Source of the DNA: Paramarasmius palmivorus | Lineage: Eukaryota; Basidiomycota; Agaricomycetes; Agaricales; Marasmiaceae | NCBI GenBank assembly: GCA_037176845.1 | Contig: JAYKXP010000339.1 | Location: 1 to 24,524, forward strand | Direction of reading: 5' to 3' | Length of the DNA: 24,524 nt | Shown: piece by piece, positions 7,000 to 17,270 of the stretch | Layout of the letters: each line of letters begins with the position of its first letter | Position numbering within the stretch: position 1 is the first letter of the stretch | Notes under the pieces: generated by a model | Databases searched by the model: none | What the model saw: only the letters and a program-made list of their open reading frames with translations | Told to the model about the DNA's origin: nothing | Position numbers and translations under genes: made by a program

Positions 7000-9900
7000 T
7001 CAGCGATTTCGTTCTGGTACCCTCACATCGGAATGTAAGATCTTAATCTTTATGTCTTCTTGGGTCAGGAGTCGTTCTTGGTGAATGACGTATTTGGCAA
7101 AAGCTTCTCCTTTGGATCGCAGCAGTACTTCTGTCAACCAATGTGTGTGACTGTCTAGGAGAGTTAAAGCGTATTCGCCTCCTTTATATGTTTTGATTGA
7201 GGCAGGTCCCCATACATCCATGTGAATGATATCACCAAACTTTTCAGCAACCGGGTGTTCGTTTGATTTTCCTACAGGATGACGTTTGCCTTTTGCAGCT
7301 AGGCAGACGTCGCATGATTTTGGTCGTTCCATTTGTTTGGGATCTAGTTTCAGTCCTGTGATCTTTCCTTCGGTGATCAATCTAGCGACATATTCGTAAT
7401 TTGTATGGCCAAAAATGTTGTGAGCTTCTTGGAGGGATATGACTCGTATCTTGGTTGCTGACAGCGCGTATTCGTTGTGCCCGTTCCATTGATATAATCC
7501 ATCTATTTTGGGAATTTGTTGAATTAAACACCCTTTTTGATAGATGTTCATTTTTCCATGTTCTATGATGATGCAATGGCCATCATCATCCAACATTCCA
7601 AGACTGACTAAGGTGCATTCCATTTTTGGGACTAACATTGTGTTCGGGAGTTTTAAGTTTCCGAATCACATTGTTCCTTCTTGTAATGACTTTAGAATAC
7701 CTCCATTTGCTGCTGTGATGCATTTATCTTCTGTGGGTAAGATGTTGGAAAGGAAGTTGGGATTTGGGGTCATGTGTTTAGAGGCTCCTGAATCGAATAA
7801 TGTGGTTTCTCCGATATGATCACTCGAGGCATAGGCTGAAATGATAGAATTGGAGGCACTCTTGGGTGCTGCGGAATCTACATGTTTTATGTTTGTTGTG
7901 TAAAGAAATGTCCCCTTTGTGCCGGCATCGTCTATATCACTACTATTTTCATTCCCACCCTCATATCCTGCTTCGACAACTTTTTCTGTAGATATTGTAC
8001 TTTCTTCCCATTGAACTGCTGGTCCAAAAGTAGCTGAGTTGTCCCATGGGGTTGCGACGTAGCTGGGCCATGCTTCAGAGTTGTTCCATGGGTTGTCAGG
8101 CATATTGTCCCATTCGGAAGGAGGAAGATGGGCTAGTGGTGGGTTGTCAATTTCGCGGATGAGTGATTGATGCTTTTCGTCCTCGTACCAATCAGCTACA
8201 AGCTGTTTGATGTAGGCATCAGAGTGCTCTTCCATCTGAGCTCGATAAGGGACTGCTGTAGTTTCCCTAGCCTCCTCTGTCGTTTGTCCCTTCTTATAGG
8301 GTGTCCTAGTGATGACTTGTCCACCCATCAAGGTCTTGTTGGCTGACCTGTAGCACGTTTTGCAGCAGTGGAATTCCATGAAATTGTCATCACCGTTGTC
8401 ATCCATGCTGTCGTCGAAGAGGACTCTGACGATCCCCACTGGTCTGCGATCTCCTCCCTTGGGGGTGTGACAAGTGCCACAGTTGCACTCTGGATTCATG
8501 TGGGAAGGGTGGCTGTTGTTGTTGCTGGATAACTTCCAGAGGTCTTCTTCTGGGAGATTCGCAAAAGAGTAAGTGGGTTGTGAAGGGATTGGACTTTGGG
8601 TCCTTTTGTTGGCTGTTTCCTCTTGAAGTTGGTTCGTGCTGTCATCTAAGCCGGCCCAACGGGTTTCATCGGTATTGATGTGAGGAAAGGGATTGGTGGG
8701 AGAAATGGTAGCTGCCCAGGTACCAGCGTCGCTTTGCCAATCTAGGCGTTCGAATCTGGCTACTGCTGCGACCTCTGGTTTCAGTCCCTGGCTGGTGGGG
8801 TTGGTTGCGTTTCTTGCAACTGGTTCGTTGGTGCAGTTGCGTGCGATGTGCCCTATCTGTTGGCACTTGTAGCAGGTGATACTGCCATCGCTGTTGCGGT
8901 AACCACCACGACCTCCACCACCACGGCCTCTGACACCTCCTTGCTCAAAAGCTTGGTGGGCCCTATTCCTTCTGTTTTGTAGGACCATTCCTTGGGCTTC
9001 TGCTCGTACAGTGGATAGTACTTTGTTTAGTTTTGGGACTTCGCTTCCTTGGGAGCTGAGAGAGAAGATAGCGATGATGGTTGAGAGTTGATGGGGAAGA
9101 GAGGAAAGGATGGTGTTTATAAACTGTTTCTCTGGTACATCTCCTCCCTTATTTGTGATTATGCTTCTTAATTCTAGAAGCTTGTCTAGATGTGCATCCA
9201 CCTTTGATATATCATCACAGGTGAGAGAATGCATTGTTTTGAATAGATATGCTTCTGTCAATGCATTTCTGGTGTCAAAGTCCCCTTTTAGAGCCTTCCA
9301 TAATTCCGCAGACGATTTTATGTCCTTATATCTAAGAACTATGCTGTTGGGTATTTTGACAATAATTGCCCATTGCAATGCTTTATCGTCATCGGAATCT
9401 GTGGCCGTTTCCAATAAATCACCGCATCCAACGGCTTGTGCTGCGCTTTCCACTTGGAATTTCCATGATGCTCAATTTTGGTCTGTTCCATCAGGAACAA
9501 GTCCTTCTATCTTTGAGAATGTTTTGGCGATAGACATCTCGTTTTCGTAATAATCTTCTTCTTCGTCTTTGCTGGGTTCTTCTTTGGGATTTTCTTCTAC
9601 TATTTGAGCGATAGGTTCGATGGGAGAAATCTCTTGTTCTCCGTCGTCATCTGATACTTCTGTTTCTTCAACAGTTATCACGTATCCTTTTGCTTTTTCG
9701 ATAAGCTCTTTGTTTTCGTCAGAAGTTTTCTCAAACCCTTGTAGTTTCCTTCCTGTTGCTCTGAATTCTCTGTTTGGACATGGTTGAGCAATACACTGTC
9801 TCCACTCGGCTTTTTTTCCTTCTTGTTTTACTCAATGGCGATCTCTCCCTGAGTTTGTGTCGTAAGCGTGTCCGAATGTGTTGCAGGCTAATACTGATGG

Positions 9901-10008
9901 GGATTGGGTTGGAGATAATGATGCTCCTAAGGGAGCTGCTGTGATAGGAGGAGTGATCGGGGCCTGTCTACTTGGACCTTCTGCTTTGTCGTCTGACGTT
10001 GATGACAT
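7000..10008 (-). pseudogene. Copia Gag-Pol fragment: gag, CCHC knuckle, protease, pre-integrase finger, start of integrase
   Basis: From the ATG at 10008 one frame runs to 7000 with in-frame TGA codons at 9832-9834, 9472-9474 and 7666-7668, and no TAA or TAG. Domains in order: acidic leader; UBN2-type copia gag helices (SWKFQVE to VLSTVRAEAQ); a Gly/Arg-rich patch; CX2CX4HX4C knuckle (8833-8874); a 250-residue insert with further Cys clusters; protease active site DSGA (7783-7794); a GAG-pre-integrase HX4H...CX2C finger (CDVC at 7303-7314); the HMDVWGP first Asp and LHSD second Asp of the integrase. A frame slip just after LHSD brings the final TGA. The second stop sits where a Trp is expected (QN-stop-ASWKF). 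Identity is firm; functionality is unlikely unless UGA is read through. Confidence 0.85.
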
Positions 10009-10024
10009 ACAAGTTTACAGATCG

Positions 10025-10037
10025 GGGCCCATAACCT
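10025..10037 (-). other. Copia primer-binding site matching a half-tRNA of initiator Met
   Basis: The minus strand reads AGGTTATGGGCCC directly after an LTR end in TAACA. It is complementary to GGGCCCATAACC, the anticodon arm (anticodon CAT) of an initiator tRNA-Met, not to a tRNA 3' end. Drosophila copia and yeast Ty5 are known to prime from this internal half-tRNA. Confidence 0.7.
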
Positions 10038-10267
10038 GTTAGCAGCAATAATCCTTAGCGACGGGTAAGTGCGTAACACTTGATGTCAAAGCAAGCGGAT
10101 CGTGATCAACGCCTAAGCGAATCAACAAGGTCAAGGATAGAGATGATGATTGAAAGACTTGTGAAAAGCCTTGAGACTGTGTTTAGCAGTGCTGATACAA
10201 GGCAATAGCAAGAGACAATGATATTTGCTATAGAGAGTACACAATATTTATAGTAGAGAGTTTAACA
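10038..10267 (-). repeat. Candidate copia 5' LTR (about 230 bp)
   Basis: The plus strand starts TGTTAGCAGC next to the primer site and could end at TAACA (10263-10267), giving TGTTA...TAACA inverted ends. A TATA-like box lies only about 15 nt inside the far end, which would be a very short U3; the LTR may extend further right. No second copy in the window can settle this. Confidence 0.45.
10245..10252 (-). promoter_or_regulatory. TATA-like box of the copia LTR
   Basis: The minus strand reads TATAAATA in the sequence CTACTATAAATATTGTG, about 240 nt upstream of the copia ATG. Assigned by motif and position only. Confidence 0.35.
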
Positions 10268-11985
10268 GCATAGAAGACAAGTAAGTATAAATGAAGATGC
10301 CACACCGACACGATGGTATGAGAATCAGAAACACAGAGAACATGCGGTAATACCACTTAGTTTCGGTGAAATCACCTAATACTATGACTGCTCTCAGTGT
10401 ACAAAAGCACTCTACTGTGGCGTAGTTGTGCAAGTGTGGTTCGGCGTGATCAGAGTTGCCGCGCTTAGAGATATCTACTCAAGCTTGGTCTCAAGAGGGG
10501 TAAAATCACTTCTATTCGTCGAAGTTCTAGGAAAGTACACCTGTATAGATGCGTAATAGGGTCGTCCTTGCTTCTATAAGCTAGGAAATAAGGCGCCAAG
10601 GGCTATATGAAGCTGATCTTGGTTCGATCTAAACTGCCTCGAGTGATCTGACTCTCTCTAAGGTAAAACTACAGCACAACTGCCGGAAAACAGCCACCAA
10701 AACTGTCTTCTATAAAGCACGCAAGCAAGGAAGCTCAGCCACCAAAACCGAGGCCTTCTCTACGATGCTAAAGTGTAACCCAACTGGTTAAAACACTTCC
10801 AGAACGCCACCAAGACGAACTAGTATAAAGTTTCACTAATAGGAGAAGTGTAGAGCAATACACAAAGCCAACAACTTGGTCTTTATCGCGACCTCTCAAG
10901 TTCTTGTCTGCAGTAAGATCTCAACTAGTCTTCTCAATAAGGCTAGGGCCTGACTTGGGTAGAGTTCTGATCGGACAATAGCAATCTATTTGTACGATAA
11001 CCACACACAACGCATAACGTGCAAGTGGGGGGCAGAATCCTCTGTGGTCCCCGTACATTTGGGTGTCCTTTTTATACTGTCCAAGGTGAATAAACTAAAT
11101 AATAGGTAATCTGAGTCGGAATAACTGCGGAACGAGACGGAAAAGAGATGAAACAGAGTCGGGAGAGAGATACAACGAGAAAATATACATATCAGGGAAA
11201 TCTATAGGTCACAACGTCCATATATGGCGCAAATAGCGTGACGAGCGAGTAGTAACACTCAGTTTTAAGGTACAGGAGTTGAATCCTGGCCGACGGTTAG
11301 GCGTTTAGCCTTTATAAAATTTTCTTTTCCATGCGCCAAGCGCTTTTCCACCAATCGGAGGCCTGGCAGGGTCCTCCCGAGCTCCTCATCGCTCAACACC
11401 GTTCCTCCACATAACGCCGCCTCTAAATTTTCTTATCCACTCCATGTGGTCGTGTTCCAATAAGGTATATCAGAGGGAATCCGCTTCCGCCACCGTGACA
11501 ACGGTTTGAACAGCTTTGCCTCCGCTCCGATCAATAGGTTCCACTTCGGCCGACAGGTCTCTAGACCCTTGCCGTATCCGGCATCGGTGATTTCCGATCA
11601 GTTTCCCCCTCTGCCATCAGTCCCGAGTGATGCCCGAGCCAGTATAACTCTTCTGGGTGTATGAAGGGGTAAATTAACTTGTAAGAATCCCTTTGGTGCG
11701 TCCGGTAGGTGATCTAGGTGTAGTCCGTAGTGAATTCACTTAAGGACCTTCTCCCTACAGTTTTCAGGAGGTGATTGTACTTCGACAACCACTGATAGAA
11801 GTAAAAGTGGTGGCCAGATACCCATGTGGGGCGTACCATGTACCAGGATCCACTAATATAACCACCTAAAACACCTTCCGTCCAATGACTAGCTATTCAG
11901 GGCTCATACTAGTCCTTCTATAACCATTATGTGTTTATGCAACAATAATAAAGTGCAAAACTAGCGTATTTGCGTTCGAAAAAGA
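10268..11985 (-). repeat. Long LTR-like repeat, copy A
   Basis: About 1.6 kb collinear with copy B (15478-17270). Matching anchors include the 33-nt block at 10424, CAGGAGTTGAATCCTG, GGCGTTTAGCCT, CAGCTTTGCCTCC, CTCCCTACAGTTTTCAGGA, CAGATACCCATGTG and the end segment CTATTCAGGGCTCATACTAG (11892 area). A minus-strand TATA-like box lies near 11071. Orientation is taken from that box and from likeness to the Ty3-like LTR. Similarity is clear from 10424 rightward and weaker to the left. No coding frame is convincing. It is probably an LTR of an older relative; CpGs are still abundant. Confidence 0.6.
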
Positions 11986-12104
11986 AGTGATTAAAGTCAG
12001 GCGTATCAGCGGAACTGATAAGCAAACAAAGGATAGTCCGAAAGTAGAACAAGGAGCAATAGAGATACCAAAGAGATAGACAAATAAAACCGTAAAAGGA
12101 TTAA

Positions 12105-13130
12105 TTATTCTAACAATTCCTCTGGCAGAGGAAAGCATTGAAGAAGTTTGAACAATGGATTGCCCAACATCCTGCGTGAGATTGGGTCAGCCACATTGTC
12201 TTTGGTGTTGACATACACCAGCTCTAAATCCAGAGCAACTGGTTCAAGTGAAGTATGCATGTGACAAAGAGAGAGATTGATGAACTTGTTGGGACTACGG
12301 AACTTGGTGAAAGCCCCAATAGTGCCCTGATTGTCTGAATGGACCAGGAGGTGAGAGTTCTGGTGGCCGAGCTTAACCAGAAAGTACAGAACTATTTTGA
12401 CCACAATAGTTTCCAACCAACAAATATCCCGACCAGAAAGAAACTTCTTCCAGTTGGGAATTAGACGAAAGGCCGCCCACATATGACCAATCACAATGCC
12501 AATGCCCCAATCAGTGGAAGCATCAACAAAGATACCCTCATCTCACAAGAGAAGAGGAGGTCTTAGTTGCCTAAAGAAGGCTGGATCAGAAAGATGGTCA
12601 CGCCACCAAACTAGGTCTGTGAGCACCTCTCAAGGAGGTTTACAAGTAGAGAATTTGTCTGGAAAAGTTGCTGCAAAATTGGAGATAGAAGAGAGGTAGG
12701 TACAACCTTCCAGGTAAACAAAGGAGCAGTGTGTGAGAGTGCCATGAATAGACTCGAGAACCTTGACTGTGCAACGTGAGTCTGAGTAAGCATTGATGAA
12801 TGTGCGGACCCTATTGTGGTACTTTAGACGCTTCTCCTCTGGTAGAGAGACTCTTTTCAACAGTAGGTCCCAAAGGAAACCAATAAATGTGGTAATCCAA
12901 ACAAACATTGCATTACCCTTGGTACAATGTAATGGCACATATAGGTCCACAATCAAGGCAATCATTGACTCCTTGTCATAAGCATAGATGAATTCAGTGT
13001 TGGAATCAGGTGGAGAAATGGCCATTAAGGAAGTGGAAAGTGAATTGGATGAGTTACTGGGAGAGGGAATGTGGCATGAACTGATGGGGATCCTTGAAGT
13101 GTTGATATCATCCTCATATTTGTGAACCGG
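12105..13130 (-). pseudogene. Decayed DIRS-type reverse transcriptase / RNase H
   Basis: One minus-strand frame carries, in order: a YEDD box (13107-13118) in the RT catalytic position; a FIGFLWDLLLKRVSLPEEKR thumb-like segment typical of DIRS elements; then an RNase H domain with FVDAST, CWLET, HSDNQGTIGA and ADPISR, covering its acidic active-site residues. It ends at TAA 12105-12107. In-frame TGA stops occur at 12630-12632 and 12543-12545, both where Arg is plausible (CGA to TGA). A TAA lies four codons before the HKYEDD region and the fingers/palm part upstream is unrecognisable. It is a fossil, but the family is clear. Confidence 0.75.
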
Positions 13131-13239
13131 TGAATGGGTTTAATTGGTGTAAGGCCGTCTAGAGACAACAAAACACAACTCAACCTCTTTTGTGCGAGGA
13201 TGGCTTGGCATTGGCAAAGGTTCCGCACAATAGTAAGAT

Positions 13240-14940
13240 CAAGAAATGATGTATTATCACTATAGACACTCTAGTACTCAATCTAGACCAACGAACAACA
13301 AAGGTGTATGGTATAGAGAATGGTATAAGGTGTATATTCATATCCAACGAACAAAGAAATCAACAAAATGCAACAGAATAGTGCCCAAGTGCAGCTAGCC
13401 TCTTCAATATCCAAACTGGATCAATTCCAAACAAGTTCAACAATGACCAATATATGACAATGGGAGGCCCTCAGTCCTCAGTGCCAAAACAATAAGTAAG
13501 ATGGCCCTCTGTCCACAATACTTCAGTTCAATAGATAAGGAGGCCCTCTGTCCTCAGTACCTCAACAATAGGTGGGAGTCCCTAGTATTCCAAACCTTGG
13601 TGGTCAAGTCAAATCCTGTCTAGATGCAACTCAGTATGTTCTATTTAAGAGACTACTGTATGCTTATCACAGCTATATAAGTAGCAAATCACTGACTCTG
13701 TGTCAGGTGGCGTATATTCTTAAATATTCTCTGAAGTCAAGTTCCAAAGTTGTTGATTGCTCTGTGCTATCTGACAGTGGGGGGATCTACTTGCTTGCCT
13801 TTTGTATCGAAATGGGCCAGCTTATATATCCTCTAGCTGTTCTATTTACCCATAATCTACAAACTTCTAGCTATGATTCTGATGGCTCGCTGCCCATACA
13901 AGGTATAGAACTACTTAAGAAGGAAATGAAATATTTCTTTTTAGACGATGTTTCGTCCATATTCTGGGTTTATTTGCATTTTGGTCCTGAAAGCAGTTCC
14001 AAATATTTGGCTAGCTCCACATCAGAAATCGCTCAGTGGACTATCCTTCTTCCTTGTGCTGACTCACTCTTGCTAGACCGCATGGTACATAGCTGTTGAG
14101 CAGAGATGGCTCTCCTTGGTATTGGATATTGTCAGGAACTGCCTAGACATCTTCCCTTTGAGTCCCTCCCTTAGAGTCTATGCTTCTATATTCTTCTAGG
14201 TTCAAGAATGCGTAATTCTATCACCATTTCTAGCTAGTACTTCATCTAGCCAGGGGAAAGGTATGGTCTCGCCTCTGAGATATAATTTTCTGGTTGGTTT
14301 CGGATCTACACCTTTTGGCGATGAGCCCGAAATGTCCTGGGCAAGTAACTCGCTTGTAGTAAGCGGCTAGCGTAAAACCCTAAAACCTTGCTTGCTTATC
14401 ACTTCAATCTTCAGCCGTCTAGCTTCGGATCTCGTTGATTTTACTAAGCTATGCTGAGAGCTTCGGATTAATCCAAGCTGCAACACGCGTGCTTCCTCCT
14501 AGAGCAGAAGATCCTCTTTCCATCATATCCTGCCAGCATCTAGACTGGTCAGTCAACAATGTGTCTCTACGCCTATGCGTCTATTCTGTGCCAAGTTCGA
14601 ATCCCCTTGGTCACAGACGTTATTCAAGGTCTCTAGTCACAACAACTCTTCCAGATCAGTTGTATAGCCTCACAAGAAGTCTATAGCCAATTCCATACCA
14701 TTTCTATAGATGACACGACAACCGTCCTTCTAGTATAGACAGTCCTACAGTTTTCAGACACGTCTAGCATGCATGGCTAAGTCCTCAGCTATCATAGTCT
14801 GATCATACAATCTATGAACAAGTGTATAGACAACTAGTTACTCTTTGTTAGAGCCTAAGTCCGCTTTCACTAGCTGCTCAGGCTCACACTAGTGCTCTTG
14901 TTTCCCTTATCAAGTGTATTAAAACTTGTTGAAGGCAAGA
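13240..14940 (-). repeat. Possible third LTR-like copy (C), decayed
   Basis: The right end (14872-14938) resembles the ends of copies A and B: ACTAGCTGCTCAGGCTCACA then ACTAGTGCT, followed by an AAGTGTATTAAAACTTGTTG-like tail. A TATATAA-type box on the minus strand sits near 13674, and a tandem array (13466-13580) lies left of it, an arrangement like the Ty3 LTR. The interior is poorly alignable by eye. Open frames here (for example 13572-14099 plus) show no known motif and I do not call them genes. Confidence 0.35.
13466..13580. repeat. Three degenerate tandem units of about 38 nt (GGCCCTCWGTCC...)
   Basis: Units start at 13466, 13503 and 13542. Each begins GGCCCTC[AT]GTCC and continues with a CA-rich stretch and AATA(A/G)(G/A)T. 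The units differ by several substitutions, unlike the exact repeats in the Ty3-like LTR. Confidence 0.75.
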
Positions 14941-14944
14941 ATAT

Positions 14945-15460
14945 TTGTCTAGATACGTGATTTATATTTTGGACCATATTACTGGAGCTACCTGGAACGG
15001 TGACATAGAAATCATCAAGCTGGCTCAGGTGGCAGCTAACAAAGCTGGTGTTCACCTTCAGAAGGATACCAGAGCACCCATTATGAGGATGTACTATGTT
15101 TCCCTGAAATCAGGTCTCAATACAGCTACATCCAAAGGTGCCACAATCTATGGTTGTGGCAACTGGCTTTGGTTGCCATCGTTCAGGGGAAACAACTGTT
15201 CCTTTGGCCAAGAAATTCAACCCACTTTTCCACTTAAGGAGGACTTCATAGACACTTGCAGGGAGATCTGGAAGGCCGATAGACTGGACAATGTCTTTGG
15301 TCACAGTTTCCATATTGGTGGGGCAGTTGAACTCCTTCCTGCAGGAGTTCCTCCTCATATTGTGGCTGAGACAGGTGGCTGGACTTCATTGGCATTTTTG
15401 CTCTATTGGTGCCAGGTCAAGGATATTGTTTCTGCACTTACTACCAATTCTTACCAATAA
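14945..15460 (+). pseudogene. Decayed tyrosine recombinase of a DIRS-type element
   Basis: The plus-strand frame (172 codons with stop) shows the HITGATWNGDIEIIKLA-type core-binding start, a shortened catalytic domain, then GHSFHIGGAVELLPAGVPPH, ETGGWTSLAFLLYW and a stop at 15458-15460. Active DIRS/Ngaro recombinases have R...K...HxxR...[HW]...Y. Here the second Arg of HxxR is His (CAT at 15311-15313), and only about 50 residues separate the first Arg region from HxxR, against roughly 120 normally, so an internal part including the catalytic Lys is missing. The Trp and Tyr remain. It cannot be active as it stands. It lies on the strand opposite the RT/RNase H fossil. Confidence 0.75.
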
Positions 15461-15477
15461 TGTGTCACAAATCAACC

Positions 15478-17270
15478 CAAGTACTAGTAATAGGCTCTGC
15501 AACTCTGAGTCACTAATAGAACTGTAGGACACAGCAGAAGCCTAATAAAGACCACTAATACAAAGATCAAATAGATGCTGGTTATGAACAGCAGCACACT
15601 AGTGACTAGTTGTGCAAGTGTGGTTCAAGGTAATCAGAGTTGCTGTACTTAGAATAGTACACAAACTATAGATCTGAGAGTGATGATATGCTCTTTGTTA
15701 CTTCAAAAGCAATCTAGATACACCTTATATTAGGGTCACAATAAGGGTTCGAAGGCTTATATAAGGGGTAGGAACAGTCCCAAGGGCTATATGTAGTGAT
15801 CTTGAGTTCAACCAATACTGCCTCAAGTGTATTGACCCTGATAGAATCAAATCAATAAACTGTGCGCAAGCAGGAATCCAACTGACTCTTCAAATGGTCA
15901 ATCTGGGCCTCTCTACGTCACTAGGGCTTATAAAAGCTAGTCTGAGGTCTAATCTCTACACAGGAACACAATGCAACCAATGCCTAATGCTGCAGATCAC
16001 AAGCCAAATACTTGATCTCTGCCAATACAACTTAAGCTCTTGTCTACAGCACGGTCTCAACTAGACTTTCAATCTTGGGCCTGTCCTGAGGAAGTGGAAG
16101 TGAATGCAAAGGTCACTAATAGATCAACTAGGCCTGATCAAATGTCTTCTAAGCATGAACACCACTGGATCAACTTATATAAGAGGTCCAATCGAAATGC
16201 ACAGATGCCAGTAGAGCAAATATCAGATCAAAGAGGTCTATTCAACTGACAGCCACATACAACCTAATGATATGAGCTACAGAGCACTCTTCCTTCGTCT
16301 TCTCTGCCCTTCTACCTACAAACTACAAGCCTATATATACTGTCCAGGAAAGATAAGTAAGAAATTAGCTAATATAAGGCAAAAAACAAGCAGAACATCA
16401 ATGGAATAAGTGAGGAACAGAGATAATCCATAAGAAATATATAAAACAGGGAAACATAATAGTCACAATGTCCATATAAGTCGTTTATGTGTGACCAATA
16501 AATAATATATCTATCTTTAGACTCAGGAGTTGAATCCTGTGCCTGCGGGTTGGCGTTTAGCCTATTTAAAATTTATCTTTTTCATGTGCCAAGGCACTTA
16601 TCCACTAATAAGAGTCATTTCTGACATCTCCGAGCACTGGAATGGCTCAGTCATCCATGCTCTAGACCTGGGATATCTTTTACCAGTCTCCATGACTGTA
16701 TGGAACCCTACTATAAGGGGTATATCAAGCTTATCTGCTTCCATACTAAATGTTTCAGGTGTTGCCACCATTTTAACAGCTTTGCCTCCATGTCCGATCA
16801 TCAGGAACAGCCTTTGCCAACATTCTGGGTTCGGCAAATGCCTTATATAAGCCCTCAGATCATTTCTGCTGATGGAGCTGTCCTCTGCATCAACTTGGAT
16901 CGTTCCCTTGAATCCACATTCTCTTTGGTTGGTCATGAAAAGGTATTAAAAGTGTTTTAAAAGCAAATAGTCCCTTTGGTATGTCTTAGACCATGCACAG
17001 ACAGTGTACCAGTCGTGAACCAACATAGTACAGCTCCCTACAGTTTTCAGGAAAGGGTCTGCATTGACAGAACCACTAATATAAGCTATAGCAGTGGCCA
17101 GATACCCATGTGAGGCATACCATGTAACCATATACCTGCTAATATAAGTGCGTCTGACAAGTCCTTGGCTTTGACTAGCTATTCAGGGCTCATACTAGTC
17201 CTTCAGAGTCCCAATTATAGCATAACAGAATATAAAAGTGCAATAATGTGTTTGAATAAAAGGTATCTTT
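15478..17270 (-). repeat. Long LTR-like repeat, copy B, CpG-poor
   Basis: Collinear with copy A through the same anchors: 33-nt block at 15608, CTATATATACTG box near 16331-16341, GAGTTGAATCCTGTG, GGCGTTTAGCCT, AACAGCTTTGCCTCC, CTCCCTACAGTTTTCAGGA, CAGATACCCATGTGAGGC, and CTATTCAGGGCTCATACTAG near 17180. Where A has CG, B often has TG or CA. It begins within about 20 nt of the recombinase stop codon, possibly at TGTGTCACA (15461). An open minus frame at 16598-16936 has no counterpart in A and is not called. Confidence 0.6.

Larger units (their letters stand above)
6974..10267 (-). mobile_element. Ty1/copia-like retrotransposon, 5' part, interrupted by the Ty3-like element
   Basis: Reading leftward: a candidate LTR (10267-10038), a primer site, then one long gag-protease-integrase frame. 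Homology stops shortly after the second catalytic Asp of the integrase, where the Ty3-like LTR begins. The rest of integrase, reverse transcriptase, RNase H and the 3' LTR are therefore probably left of the window, beyond the Ty3 insertion, rather than deleted. Three in-frame stops show that this copy is not intact. Confidence 0.75.

Noticed and set aside
9110..9550. 146-codon plus-strand frame
   Set aside because: Antisense shadow of the copia gag domain, which has recognisable protein motifs.
13572..14099. 175-codon plus-strand frame, hydrophobic
   Set aside because: No recognisable domain, and it lies in the decayed LTR-like copy C; likely chance.
16598..16936. 112-codon minus-strand frame in repeat B
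   Set aside because: The aligned part of repeat A does not preserve the frame, so it is not under coding constraint.
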